DNA of 60,534 nt from Paenibacillus sp. LHD-38 (GCF_031157315.1 NZ_JAVIFU010000044.1:1-60534), one strand, 5' to 3'. Positions 41,544 to 51,024 are shown, numbered from the stretch's first letter. The notes: generated from the letters alone by a model not told the origin. A program made the numbers and translations.

Positions 41544-43163
41544 TTATTTCTTGCTCATGTAATCATCATAGTATTTTTGCATAATCTCGATGTTTTGGTC
41601 CAAGCCTGCTTTTTTGCTTTGCTTCACATACTCGTCCCACTGCGCTTCAATTCCGCCCTTGGTTACCCATTTGGCAAAATTGGTATTGGCGAGGTTCATC
41701 ACATTCGTATTGCTGAGACTCATCGTGTTATTGTCTGCTGTCGTATACTTAATGAACATGCCTGGGAAAACATCCTTCACCGCATCGACTGCTAAAGCAT
41801 CCTTCAAGGGCTCCGACTGAACGAGAACCTCCTGCATATCTTTGCCCAGCGTTAAATTTAACGAGTCTGGGAGATACATAGGCCCGTTATCTGCCCATGT
41901 AGAGGTCCATTTCCATGTCCCTGGATCCATTTTCGAATCCGCAGGCGGCAGCACGCTGTATGTACCGTCACCATTATCCTTGATATTCGTTCCTAACGAA
42001 CCGAATAAAACCTGCATGCTCACTTCTTGTTTATACAATTCATTGATAAATCTCATAGCTGCTTCTTTATTTTTTGTTTTTGCTGACATCACGATCTGAT
42101 TCACGCCATAATTCAATGTCGAGAAATCATAGCTCCATGATAATTTGCCTGAAAAACCGGCCGATTCTTTAAGCGGTGACATCGATGTATATTGCGGCGC
42201 AAGCTGCTCGCCAAAGCGGTCTGAAGCAACCCAGCCCCAAGTAAAGCCTACCTTCGCCGTATCTCCTTCACCGCGTGCAACAGACTGGAATTTCGTATAG
42301 TCATGGGTAAATACCTCCGGGTTAATCAATCCGGCTTTATACAGCTTATTAAGGAAAACAACCATTTTTTGGTAACGTTCATCCGTTAAGAAGTTTTTCA
42401 CTTTTCCGTCTTCGACGAAATAGCCTTGTCCGCTTCCGTCAGTTAACGTAATGCCTAGGCCGCCAAGAAGAACTGCAGGGTTGAAGAAGCCGCCAATACC
42501 GCCCGGCCAGTCCATCGGAATCTCATCGTTCGGATTGCCGTTGCCGTTTGCATCTTTCTCCTTGAACGCGACTAACACGTCATACAATTCGTCCCAGGTT
42601 GTCGGCATGCTCAGTCCCAGATTGTCCAGCCATGTTTGGTTTATATATTGTCTAGTTGCGGACGCCGGCCAAAATCTTTGGTATTTAGGCAATCCATAGA
42701 TTTTACCATCGGGCTGCGTCGCAATAATTTTCGTCTCCGGCTTATCATCAAACATTTGCTGCACATTCGGCGCTTCCGGCAGCAGCTCGGTTAGATCTTG
42801 GAACAGACCTTGGAACTGTGCAAAATCGGCGTCCGTAATGACATTAGGTCCGACAAACAAATCCGGCGTATCGCCGCTTGCCAGCATCGTGCCTTTCTTC
42901 TGGGCCCAGTCTGCAGTAATTTCCTGCCATTCAATATCCACGCCTGCGGCATCCTCTGCCTTTTGCAGCCATTCCATCTCTGCCAGCGGCTTCGTCAAGG
43001 GATGCTTCGAGATGATTGCGGTTAATTTCACCTTCGCACCGCCTGCGCTGCCTTTATCGGTACCTGTGTTTGAGGACTCCTGATTGCCGCCGTTATTGCT
43101 GCACCCTGCGATTAATATGGTGCATAAACATGCTGTCAGAACAAGGATTAACGTTTTTTTCAT
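41544..43163 (-). CDS. Carbohydrate ABC transporter substrate-binding lipoprotein (LplA type)
   Basis: 539 residues. Signal peptide with lipobox LIAGC at about residue 21, so the mature protein is lipid-anchored on the outer face of the membrane. A Ser/Gly/Asn-rich linker is followed by a type-2 periplasmic-binding fold (PDLFVGPNVITDADFAQF, later IYGLPKYQRFWPASATRQYI). It is long, as in the LplA group for oligosaccharide uptake. AGGGAGG precedes the start. Its promoter (43275-43303) overlaps a cre-like site, suggesting glucose repression. It heads the operon with the two permeases. Confidence 0.93.
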   Translation of the reverse strand: MKKTLILVLTACLCTILIAGCSNNGGNQESSNTGTDKGSAGGAKVKLTAIISKHPLTKPLAEMEWLQKAEDAAGVDIEWQEITADWAQKKGTMLASGDTPDLFVGPNVITDADFAQFQGLFQDLTELLPEAPNVQQMFDDKPETKIIATQPDGKIYGLPKYQRFWPASATRQYINQTWLDNLGLSMPTTWDELYDVLVAFKEKDANGNGNPNDEIPMDWPGGIGGFFNPAVLLGGLGITLTDGSGQGYFVEDGKVKNFLTDERYQKMVVFLNKLYKAGLINPEVFTHDYTKFQSVARGEGDTAKVGFTWGWVASDRFGEQLAPQYTSMSPLKESAGFSGKLSWSYDFSTLNYGVNQIVMSAKTKNKEAAMRFINELYKQEVSMQVLFGSLGTNIKDNGDGTYSVLPPADSKMDPGTWKWTSTWADNGPMYLPDSLNLTLGKDMQEVLVQSEPLKDALAVDAVKDVFPGMFIKYTTADNNTMSLSNTNVMNLANTNFAKWVTKGGIEAQWDEYVKQSKKAGLDQNIEIMQKYYDDYMSKK

Positions 43164-43274
43164 CTTGCATGGCCTCCCTTTTTCTTCTTTGATATCGCTT
43201 ACATATTCGATAAGAAAATAGATCGGTTAATCCGTTTAGACCGGCTGTCTCGGCTGCAGCTCTTGACAGCCTTA

Positions 43275-43303
43275 ATGTTAGCAAGCGTTTTCAAAGCGAA
43301 CAA
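43275..43303 (-). promoter_or_regulatory. Promoter of the sugar ABC operon
   Basis: On the minus strand, TTGTTC (complement of 43298-43303), a 17-base spacer, and TAACAT (43275-43280) give a plausible sigma-A promoter about 110 bases before the lipoprotein start. The cre-like site overlaps its spacer and -10. Confidence 0.6.
43279..43293. promoter_or_regulatory. cre-like site (CcpA)
   Basis: TAGCAAGCGTTTTCA matches the catabolite-response consensus WTGNAANCGNWNNCW with one mismatch. Its overlap with the promoter fits CcpA repression of sugar uptake in the presence of a preferred carbon source. Confidence 0.65.
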
Positions 43304-43370
43304 TACGGAAAATCATTGGATTTCGGTGACGATGATTAGGTAGTCGTCCGCTCATAAACTTTAGCGCGCA

Positions 43371-43469
43371 GCAAGCGTAAACGGCTGTCGCCGTCCTCTG
43401 TGGCAAAGCAGTCGTTTCGCGGAGATATATAAGCACATTTATATGTGAAAACATATAAATTCTTATATA
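43371..43469. repeat. Dispersed structured repeat, copy A
   Basis: A ~99-base element that recurs at 60318-60416. The first half contains GCAAGCGTAAACGGCTG and CGTTTCGCGG in both copies. The second half is a two-part hairpin: outer arms GATATATAAG/CTTATATATC (43424-43433, 43462-43471) and inner arms ATTTATATGT/ACATATAAAT (43437-43446, 43451-43460) with loop GAAA. It lies between two binding-protein genes, just before the terminator at 43472. Confidence 0.85.
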
Positions 43470-43471
43470 TC

Positions 43472-43502
43472 AAAAAAGCCACGGCTGCGCCGCGGCTTTT
43501 TT
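43472..43502 (-). terminator. Terminator after the second binding-protein gene
   Basis: AAAAAAGCC-A-CGGC pairs with GCCG-C-GGCTTTTTT around TGC. The gene at 43505 ends right beside it. Confidence 0.9.
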
Positions 43503-43504
43503 AC

Positions 43505-44899
43505 TTAATGATTGCTGTCGGAATATGTGCCCTGAAAGGCTTCGGCAATTTTATCCGACACGCTTTCGAAGGCTTCTTTGACGCTTTTTTTGCCTAACCA
43601 CACTTGATCGAACGCCGGCTGCAAAATCGCAGATATATTTTCATTGTTTTTTAAATAGTAGTCATATGAATTGACGCCATTCTCAAACGTCTGCCGCATT
43701 ACGGCATCCTGATAGCCGCTCGGATGCCCGGGATTTACATCCGCCCAGCGCGCAATCAGCTCAGGCTTCGTGTAATAATCCTTAAGCAGCGGCATCCACA
43801 AGCCGCTGGCATGCAAATCGATGGAATTCTCGGAATCGAGCTGCCATTTATAGAACAGCCAGGCTTCCCTTGGGTGCTTTGTTGTCGAGGCCATGACAAG
43901 CGGTTCCCCAAACTGAATGGTTGTGCTTGTCTTCAGCTTAGGCAATACGCCGACACCGTAGTTGACGCCGGCTGCGCCAAGGTCAAGCTGAACCCATTGG
44001 CCATCGAGATTCATGGCTACCTTTCTGCTTTGCACGGCAAGTGCCGGCTGCGGCAGATTTTTCTCCTGAATCGGCGATGGCGCGACATGATGAACGTAGA
44101 TAAGATCTGCAAGCTTTTGGACCGCGTCAATGACAGCCGGATCGTCCAGATTCATTTTACTGCCGTCAGGCGCGATCACGCTCGCATTATTGGAAGGCAC
44201 CATTAAGTGCCACATCCAGGTGTTGAAGCGTACGCCGAACTGGACAATGTGATTGGGATCGAAATCCGGGCTCAAAGCATTATTTCCGCTGCCGTCGAAC
44301 GTCAACTTTTTTGCTGCATCCAGGAATTGCGGCCACGTCCACGCATCCTCCGCTTTTGCAGGCGGCAGTGCTACACCCGCTTCGTTAAAGAGATCGGCAT
44401 TATAATAGAGGGCGAACGACTCCTCAGCAACCTTGACGCCTGCTATCTTACCTTGCTCCCAGTACATTAGGGCGTTAGGAATGAGCGAAGCTTCATTGAT
44501 TTGAGTATCGGTGTCTAGAAACTCCTTCAAGTTATAGAGCTTCCCCTGCTCCGCCCATTGCAGCGCGGTATGCTTGTACAGCATAAAGACGTCAGGCGCT
44601 TTGTTGCTCGCATACATCGTCGTAAGCTTGGTATTATAATCGCCCGGCTCATACACGTATTGGACCGTAATCCATGGATATTTCTCCATAAATTTTTCAA
44701 TCATTCTCACCTTGGCCTGCTTCTCGTTCGGAGAGCCCCAGGAAGCATAGGTCAAGACGACTTTTTCTTTATTTTTCATGGCTGCAGCATCGCTTGCCGC
44801 ATCTCGATTCACAGCACCGCGTGACTCGTCGCAGCCCGCAACAAGCAGCATGGCATATAAAATCAATAACGCCGTGATTCCACGCCTGTTTCTTTTCAC
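43505..44899 (-). CDS. Extracellular sugar-binding lipoprotein (family 1 type)
   Basis: 464 residues, with a signal peptide and lipobox LVAGC at about residue 22. The fold is that of maltose-binding-like proteins: LTYASWGSPNEKQAKVRMIE, then YWEQGKIAGVKVAEESFALY and PREAWLFYKWQLDSE. Start is GTG 44899 after AAGGAG. The gene directly follows a YesM-like kinase gene (24-base gap) on the same strand, so it may be a sensing partner for the two-component system or an import component using permeases from 39638-41467. Confidence 0.92.
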   Translation of the reverse strand: MKRNRRGITALLILYAMLLVAGCDESRGAVNRDAASDAAAMKNKEKVVLTYASWGSPNEKQAKVRMIEKFMEKYPWITVQYVYEPGDYNTKLTTMYASNKAPDVFMLYKHTALQWAEQGKLYNLKEFLDTDTQINEASLIPNALMYWEQGKIAGVKVAEESFALYYNADLFNEAGVALPPAKAEDAWTWPQFLDAAKKLTFDGSGNNALSPDFDPNHIVQFGVRFNTWMWHLMVPSNNASVIAPDGSKMNLDDPAVIDAVQKLADLIYVHHVAPSPIQEKNLPQPALAVQSRKVAMNLDGQWVQLDLGAAGVNYGVGVLPKLKTSTTIQFGEPLVMASTTKHPREAWLFYKWQLDSENSIDLHASGLWMPLLKDYYTKPELIARWADVNPGHPSGYQDAVMRQTFENGVNSYDYYLKNNENISAILQPAFDQVWLGKKSVKEAFESVSDKIAEAFQGTYSDSNH

Positions 44900-44923
44900 C
44901 TGTTAGCTCCTTTCTCTCCGCGC

Positions 44924-46780
44924 TCATTGGACTTCAGTCTTGTCCTGCTGGCCGGGGTACATGCCCATCCGAAGTATTATCGTCGTTCCGCTGCCCTCGG
45001 CGGAGTAAATATCAAACCCATAATGGAGTCCGTATAAAAGCTTGATTCGCTTCTCCACGTTCGGCATGCCTGTCGAATGCGCCTTGCCCGATCTTATTCT
45101 ATCAATCTGCTCCTTATCCATACCGCTCCCATTATCAACGATAGAAAATTGCACATGATTGCCGTCAGACCAGCCTTTAATACCGATTTTCCCTCCTTGC
45201 TCCTTCTCCGCAAATCCGTGAATAATCGCATTTTCTACAAAAGGCTGCAAAAACAGCTTAGGGACTTCCATGTCCAGCAGCTTCTCTTCTACTTCCATCT
45301 CGACATGGAACAGATTCTCAAACCGGCTCGACATAATATAGATGTATTTGTTCAACCAATCCAGATCCGTCCGCAGCGGCCAAGTTTCCTTCTTGTTCCT
45401 TGTCGAGGTCTGCAGCATATCCGCTAGATTGTGGATAATTAAGCTCATCTCCTGCTGATTGTTCTCCACCGCGATCCAGTAAAGGGTCGTGAGTGTATTA
45501 TAGAGAAAATGAGGATTTAGCTGAAGGTTGAGCGCCATAAGCTCCGCTTCCTTTTCCCTCAGCCGCGATGCGTAATTCTCTTCAATTAACGTCTGAATGC
45601 GGCCGTTCATATGATTGAATGTTCGGATAAGATGTCCAAATTCATCACGGCCATGCTCCGGGATATGAATATGAAAGTTGCCGCGTTCCATCAGCTTCAT
45701 CGCCTTCTTCATCCGGCTGATCGGCTTTGTAATGTAGACCGACATCACATAGGCGAGAAGGATAGAAACAAGCAGCATGACAATGAGAAACAGAGAAGAA
45801 TACCTGCGCAGCGCGTTCAAATCCTGCAGCGCATCCTTCACGGGAATTTCGATATAGGAAATCCAGCCCGTGCTTTCCATACGGCTAAAGCTGATGACCA
45901 TGCTCTTGCCGTTAATCTCCTTCTGAATGCTGCCATTCTTCTTCGCTATGGCTTCGCCAAGCCAGGAAGGCGCATCAAGACTTGCGACCCGTTCTGGATC
46001 AGAATCAATCACTACATTACCGCTCTCGTCGACAATGCCATACGACAAATGATGAAACTCGCTTTGCCGCGCGTAGTCTGCGAACAGCTTTCCGACATAA
46101 TCGGTCGTCAAGTTGACCATTAAAATGGGTTTCTGCATCGTCTGCGGCAGCGAATGGAAAATGCCCTTCTCATCGAGAAAGGTGAGGTTCAACACTTTAA
46201 CGGCCGATACCAGCTTGCTAAACTCAAAATTTAGATTGGACATATCCTTTTCGCCTAAGGTTTCAGCAAAACGATAAGTTGGAATCCACACCAAATCTCC
46301 TTTGCCGGAGATCGCTTGGCGATACAGGGAGGACGCAAAAAAACCTTGCGGCATCACGAACATTCTCGCTGTGTTTCCAAAGTTATATTCAGGCGTCAAG
46401 ATAAAGGAAGCATACATATCGGTGTCGCCGCCGAAATATTTGAACAGGATTTGCGTAATTCGCCGATCCGCTTTCAATAAAGATTCATTATCGCTGGCAT
46501 CTACCTCCGTAATGACACGGTACAATTCATTGTCGATCGGAAGCATTTCGCTTTTGTCACGGATATACTGGAGCTTCTCGTCGAGCAGCTGGTTATTGTT
46601 AATGACGACATTTCCAAGGCTTTCCCTTACGTTGGACAGCATATTCCGTGCACTGATCTGATAATAAGCAAAACCAAGAATCAAAATAATAAAGCTAACC
46701 AGCACGAAATAAGAGACAAGCAGTTTGATCCGGAATTTTGCGTTGGCAGCCATGTCCGCCATTTTTCTCAGGATGCGCAT
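44924..46780 (-). CDS. YesM-type sensor histidine kinase
   Basis: 618 residues. TM1 at about 18-40, an extracellular sensor (dCache-like) at 41-328, TM2 at about 329-350, then HAMP (351-403), the His_kinase domain with His424 in NLQLNPHFLYNTL, and a HATPase domain with N-box VENAIIHGF, DNGSGMD and STGMPNVEKRI. This is the YesM/LytS-like family, which senses carbohydrates and pairs with YesN regulators. The start at 46780 is after GAGG. Gap of 18 bases to the response-regulator gene; operon order is regulator, kinase, binding protein. Confidence 0.94.
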   Translation of the reverse strand: MRILRKMADMAANAKFRIKLLVSYFVLVSFIILILGFAYYQISARNMLSNVRESLGNVVINNNQLLDEKLQYIRDKSEMLPIDNELYRVITEVDASDNESLLKADRRITQILFKYFGGDTDMYASFILTPEYNFGNTARMFVMPQGFFASSLYRQAISGKGDLVWIPTYRFAETLGEKDMSNLNFEFSKLVSAVKVLNLTFLDEKGIFHSLPQTMQKPILMVNLTTDYVGKLFADYARQSEFHHLSYGIVDESGNVVIDSDPERVASLDAPSWLGEAIAKKNGSIQKEINGKSMVISFSRMESTGWISYIEIPVKDALQDLNALRRYSSLFLIVMLLVSILLAYVMSVYITKPISRMKKAMKLMERGNFHIHIPEHGRDEFGHLIRTFNHMNGRIQTLIEENYASRLREKEAELMALNLQLNPHFLYNTLTTLYWIAVENNQQEMSLIIHNLADMLQTSTRNKKETWPLRTDLDWLNKYIYIMSSRFENLFHVEMEVEEKLLDMEVPKLFLQPFVENAIIHGFAEKEQGGKIGIKGWSDGNHVQFSIVDNGSGMDKEQIDRIRSGKAHSTGMPNVEKRIKLLYGLHYGFDIYSAEGSGTTIILRMGMYPGQQDKTEVQ

Positions 46781-46798
46781 CGGTTTGGCCTCGTTTAA

Positions 46799-48403
46799 TC
46801 AGGATGAGAACATTCTTCGGAATTCTTCTGGTGAATATAAGAACATTTTTTTGAACACCTTGTTGAAATATTTAATATCTTTATAGCCGACCTGCTTTGC
46901 GATTTCTACGATTTTCAGATCCGTTTGCAGCAGCAGGCTGCGTGCCTTCTGCATACGTGCTTTCACCAGGAAATCGGTAAACGAAAGGCCGAAATTATTT
47001 TTAAATAAAATACTAAAATAGGACGGATTGTAGAAATAACGCTGTGCGATCAGCTCCAGCCCCAAATCCTCGTGCAAATTCGCTTCCACGAACTCTCGGC
47101 ATTTCTGCATAATCATCTCGCTGCGCGAGGATTTGTCTTTTTTCATTTGCTTGATCATATCCGCAAGCAGGACTGCTGCCGTATGCTGCGTGTCTCGAAA
47201 GGATTTGGCTGCGATGATGTCTTGATCGATGCGATTAGCCAGAATGCGGTACTGATCATCGTCAATGACAAGCTCCACGCGTTTTAAGCATGTGAGCAGC
47301 AGCTGCGTTGCATTGCATTTAAGCCGGAAAGGCGATGGATAAGCGGCTGCCATTTGATCGAGCAGGGAAGCAAGCGATAATACAGCGAGCTCAAGCTGGC
47401 TTTCCGTCACAGCCTTCTCGAGCGCATCGGTATCTTTGGTTGCAACCAATGGGCTTCCGTCCGTGTTCAGCATCCTTTGAAGCTCATTGGCTGAGAGCCA
47501 CATGCCTTCCGGAAAATAATACAAATATTGCAAAGCAAGCTTTGCGCTTTCGCAGCACGCGCGGATCTCCGTTTCTATACATGCAAATTCCTTTCCGATT
47601 CCCGCGCTAATGGACCGATTGTATACATTCTCTAGCTGGCTCAGCGCCCTCCTAAGCTGATCCAGGCATTCCGCTCCCGAGATGCCTTGTTTCCAGACTG
47701 CAATCACATAAAGCCTGTCCTTCTCATGCTCGGGCGCCACGACCATCGTTTCTGCCAAAGGGGTATAAGCTTGTAATATCGCCCGTTTCAAGATGCTCCT
47801 CCATTCGAGCTCATCCGCCATGCGGTCGTCAGGCTTGGTTTCCAGGATCAGCACCGTGCCGTGACCGTTGCTTGTAAAATGCCGCATTACCTCGTTCCGT
47901 TCTGCGGCTTGCAATTCCTCCGTCATCCACTTATACAGCAGATGCTCCATGTATACAGGCTTCGTATGAGCCAATTGATCATTAAGGCTCTTCGTCTCTA
48001 ATTGAACCGTGCTTTCCTTTTCTAGCTGCCGCTCCAAATCGGAAATGATAGGTTCCAAATGCTCGGTAATAACAGGCTTAACCAAATAGTCCTTCGCTCC
48101 GAGCCGAAGCGCCTGCTGCACATAACCAAATTCATGGAATACGCTTACAAAAACAACCTTGGGCACGTTATATCCCTTTTGGTTTAACGCCATTAGAAAT
48201 TCGATGCCATTCACAATCGGCATTTGTATATCCGTAAATATAATGTCCAGCGAACGGTTTTCCGCAAGCTCAAGCGCTTCCTTTCCATTTTTCGCCTCAT
48301 GCACCTTATAGTCCGGCCTCAGGGAGCGCACCATAGCAGCCAAACCGCGCCGCTGCTTGGGTTCATCGTCGACAACCAAGATTTCCATTTTAGTTGATAT
48401 CAT
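46799..48403 (-). CDS. YesN-type response regulator with AraC DNA-binding domain
   Basis: 534 residues. The receiver domain holds the acid pair in LVVDDEP, the phospho-acceptor Asp58 in IIFTDIQMP, and the Lys109 in YLVKPV. A long middle region of about 290 residues is typical of YesN-like proteins. The C-terminal AraC domain has FYNPSYFSILFKNNF and VEIAKQVGYKDIKYFNKVF. Two ATGs in tandem (48406, 48403) are preceded by AAGGGGA; 48403 has the better seven-base gap. It is paired with the YesM-like kinase and probably activates the neighbouring sugar-uptake genes. Confidence 0.94.
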   Translation of the reverse strand: MISTKMEILVVDDEPKQRRGLAAMVRSLRPDYKVHEAKNGKEALELAENRSLDIIFTDIQMPIVNGIEFLMALNQKGYNVPKVVFVSVFHEFGYVQQALRLGAKDYLVKPVITEHLEPIISDLERQLEKESTVQLETKSLNDQLAHTKPVYMEHLLYKWMTEELQAAERNEVMRHFTSNGHGTVLILETKPDDRMADELEWRSILKRAILQAYTPLAETMVVAPEHEKDRLYVIAVWKQGISGAECLDQLRRALSQLENVYNRSISAGIGKEFACIETEIRACCESAKLALQYLYYFPEGMWLSANELQRMLNTDGSPLVATKDTDALEKAVTESQLELAVLSLASLLDQMAAAYPSPFRLKCNATQLLLTCLKRVELVIDDDQYRILANRIDQDIIAAKSFRDTQHTAAVLLADMIKQMKKDKSSRSEMIMQKCREFVEANLHEDLGLELIAQRYFYNPSYFSILFKNNFGLSFTDFLVKARMQKARSLLLQTDLKIVEIAKQVGYKDIKYFNKVFKKMFLYSPEEFRRMFSS

Positions 48404-48536
48404 CATCACATCCCCTTAGACGTATTGCGAAACAATCATCTCTTCTTATTGTAGCGTTTAGACCTTTCATTGGGAATGAAAGCACGGGAGAAAATAGTTG
48501 GATAAGGGGAATCTTTTTGGGTTTTTCATCGCAAAT

Positions 48537-48562
48537 AGCCTGCCTCTTGCGAGAGGCAGGCT
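48537..48562. terminator. Hairpin between the AraC and two-component genes
   Basis: AGCCTGCCTC (48537-48546) and GAGGCAGGCT (48553-48562) are perfect 10-base arms. It lies 3' of the leftward AraC gene at 48594; the T-run is weak. Confidence 0.65.
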
Positions 48563-48593
48563 CGAATAAAAAACAAGGTTGACTCACACTCTC

Positions 48594-49607
48594 CTACTTC
48601 GTGTTCATTATTTTAGCCCGATATTGCCCAGGCGTTATTCCCGTCCATTTTTTGAAGGCGCTTTGAAAGGCGCTCGGCTCTGAAAAATGCAGAACATAGG
48701 CAATCTCGCCCACCGAATACTCCCACTTCTTCAAATAACCCATTGCCATTTCCTTACGAACGCGGATGGATAAATCATTATATGTCGTATTTTCTTCTTT
48801 CAATTTATTTTGCAGCGTTCTCGTGCTCGTTCCGAAAAATGCGGCCGTTTGCTGCAGCGTCGGAAAAAAAGAAGGCATGCTTTTTCTCATCCATTGGACA
48901 ATTTGCTCTGAAAACAAGCTTGCCTGAGTCAGATCATCTTTTGTTTCCTGCGCAATGGCTTCAAATACGCTTAAGAGCCTTGCATCGGAATACATGACCG
49001 AATAATCCAGTACTTCCTTTCCCATGCGCAAAACCGTCCCATCCCCGCCAAACCGGGGCGCTTTTCCAAACGCGGTCAAATAGGGAGCCAAATCAGCCGG
49101 CGCAGCATGCTCAAACTGTATTTCGGTTAAGGGGATCCGCCGGTTGCTGAGCCTGCCGATTAAACGATACAACGAGCTCGCCATATCCTCCACGCAATGC
49201 CTGGACATCCGCCCGGGAGACTGTAAGAACAAGCGGATAAGAACATCGTTTCCTTGCACTTCCCAATCCAAAATGAATCCGCTGCAAAGAATGACGTTAT
49301 ATCTCTGGTATGCCGCTAATGCTTCGCCAATCGTAAGTGAATGCATCATAACGTAACCGAGAATGCCCAAATCGACGAACTCCGTTATTTGCCCTTGATG
49401 GAGGCCGAAATAATCATCCTGCGTATATTCCGCGGCTGCAATCATTAACCGCTCCAATTCCTCGCCTGCAATACGGGCTTCCACATCCTGCATCATACTA
49501 GCGTCAAATGAAGCATAACGGCAATATTGCTCCGTATCATATCCTTTTTGAACGATGGATTTCATAATCGGATAAACCATCGAGATCGCGACCCCGTCGC
49601 TTTTCAA
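48594..49607 (-). CDS. AraC-family regulator, OruR/ArgR-like with Arabinose_bd domain
   Basis: 337 residues, with a long N-terminal domain (PF12625-like: YFGLHQGQITEFVDLGILGY) and a C-terminal AraC domain: LQQTAAFFGTSTRTLQNKL and VGEIAYVLHFSEPSAFQSAF, ending GITPGQYRAK. The TTG start at 49607 is preceded by AGGAGG with eight bases between. This subfamily differs from the sugar-type AraC proteins nearby and often controls amino-acid or stress functions. It diverges from an NAD(P)H oxidoreductase gene (49782) and is its likely regulator. Confidence 0.9.
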   Translation of the reverse strand: MKSDGVAISMVYPIMKSIVQKGYDTEQYCRYASFDASMMQDVEARIAGEELERLMIAAAEYTQDDYFGLHQGQITEFVDLGILGYVMMHSLTIGEALAAYQRYNVILCSGFILDWEVQGNDVLIRLFLQSPGRMSRHCVEDMASSLYRLIGRLSNRRIPLTEIQFEHAAPADLAPYLTAFGKAPRFGGDGTVLRMGKEVLDYSVMYSDARLLSVFEAIAQETKDDLTQASLFSEQIVQWMRKSMPSFFPTLQQTAAFFGTSTRTLQNKLKEENTTYNDLSIRVRKEMAMGYLKKWEYSVGEIAYVLHFSEPSAFQSAFKKWTGITPGQYRAKIMNTK

Positions 49608-49781
49608 GCTTTATTCCTCCTTTGCGCGATTCAGCAACATTTCTGCGTCGTTGTTCATTCATTTATCGCTCATTTCATACTAAGCTAATTGTAGTCCTGC
49701 ACCACTATCATATATCGAAAACAAGCATGATGGACAGCACTCATTAGAATAAACGGCTTTAACCTGAGGAGGAACATCGAT

Positions 49782-50369
49782 ATGAAATCAAAAATAGTCG
49801 TTATTAACGGACATCCCGATTCCCAAAGCTTCTGCACAGCTTTGTCCGAGGCTTACGCGGAAGGGGCTTCCGCTTCCGTCAATAGAGTCGAAACGCGAAC
49901 GATTGATCTAAGCAAACTCGATTTTGAGCTGAACCTAAAGTACGGATACCGTCAAAGAACCGAGCTCGAGAAGGATCTTATCGAAGCCCAAAAGCTAATC
50001 AGCTGGGCCGATCATCTTGTATTCGTTTATCCCACGTGGTGGGGCGCGATGCCTGCCATTCTGAAAGGCTTTGTTGACCGTGTATTTTTACCCGGTTTCG
50101 CATTCAAATACCGCGAAAATTCCAGCCTATGGGATAAGCTGTTAAAAGGCAAATCCGCGCATCTCATTGTCACAATGGACACTCCGTCCTGGTATAACCG
50201 GTGGATTTACAGACGTGCCGGTCATAATGTAATGAAACGCAACATTTTACAGTTTTGCGGGATCACTCCTGTCCGCGTAACTGAGATCGGTCCGGTTAAG
50301 CCTTCATCACCGGAGCTTCGCGCCAAATGGCTGAATAAAGTGAAGGCACTCGGTTCAAAGCTGGCCTAA
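49782..50369 (+). CDS. NAD(P)H-dependent flavin oxidoreductase (flavodoxin-2 fold, KefF/MdaB-like)
   Basis: 195 residues. The FMN phosphate site is INGHPDSQSFC, and the WWGAMPAILKGFVDRVF motif binds the flavin ring. Such enzymes reduce quinones or nitro/azo compounds and protect against oxidative stress. Start at 49782 after GAGGAGG. It diverges from the OruR-like AraC gene. A truncated relative of the same family occurs at 56363. Confidence 0.92.
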   Translation: MKSKIVVINGHPDSQSFCTALSEAYAEGASASVNRVETRTIDLSKLDFELNLKYGYRQRTELEKDLIEAQKLISWADHLVFVYPTWWGAMPAILKGFVDRVFLPGFAFKYRENSSLWDKLLKGKSAHLIVTMDTPSWYNRWIYRRAGHNVMKRNILQFCGITPVRVTEIGPVKPSSPELRAKWLNKVKALGSKLA

Positions 50370-50492
50370 TACGCTTTCTTGAACTGAATGGAAAAAGTAG
50401 TTGCCCCAGTCATTGTCGTGGGCGGTGACGGAAGCGATTTTTCTGGCGGATTTGATACTGCACATCAACTGATACAAAATATGATCAAAAAA

Positions 50493-50523
50493 AAGCCAGC
50501 AGCAGGTACCCTGTTGCTGGCTT
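50493..50523 (-). terminator. Terminator after the SDR remnant
   Basis: AAGCCAGCAGCAGG pairs with CCTGTTGCTGGCTT around TAC, followed on the minus strand by TTTTTTGATC. It is strong and lies 35 bases after the remnant's stop. Confidence 0.85.
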
Positions 50524-50557
50524 ATCAAGTTTATTCTATTAAGATGAAGCATGCTTC

Positions 50558-50956
50558 TTACTTATTAAACACGATTGGCATCTGACCTACATATGAATTT
50601 TGCAAAGCCACCAAATACATAAACTTACCAATATTTTCTCGTGATACCGCCATTTTGGCTGTTGTGTCGCCTAGAGAAACATCATACGTATCTTTCTTAT
50701 GTTTAACGTTCGGATTAATAATCCGGACAACGGTCCAATTCAATTCCGAATTTTTTATCAGCTGTTCTATTTTTTTCATCTCTCGATAAGCATTCGGAAA
50801 AAGTATTTTTGCCATGATTCCCGGGACGACGGTCGTGAAATTTTTACGGTCATCCTTTGATTGTACCGTCGGTGTCGCTAGTGTGATAAACCTATTAACT
50901 CGCATTTTTTCCATAGCCCTGATGATGGTCTGATGACCGTCAGCTATCGGAGTGCC
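50558..50956 (-). pseudogene. NAD(P)-binding SDR (YwnB-like), 5'-truncated
   Basis: The readable C-terminal part starts about GTPIADGHQTIIRAMEKM and continues with VNRFITLATPTVQSKDD, YREMKKIEQLIKNSELNWTV and the end VGQMPIVFNK. The N-terminal dinucleotide-binding site (GxTGxxG) is absent; upstream of 50956 the frame hits a stop and unrelated sequence. A possible internal ATG (50914) would give a 118-residue protein without a cofactor site, which is unlikely to work. The terminator is preserved. Confidence 0.8.
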
Positions 50957-51024
50957 TTATATTCATAATCGATAGCCCAGCCCTTTGTTCACTCAGATAG
51001 TTATTTGTGAATAGGTTCTATCTA

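Noticed and set aside
43381..43394. Simple terminator hairpin ACGGC/GCCGT within repeat copy A
   Set aside because: No T-run follows, and the same hairpin exists in copy B as part of a larger conserved structure, so it is treated as part of the repeat.
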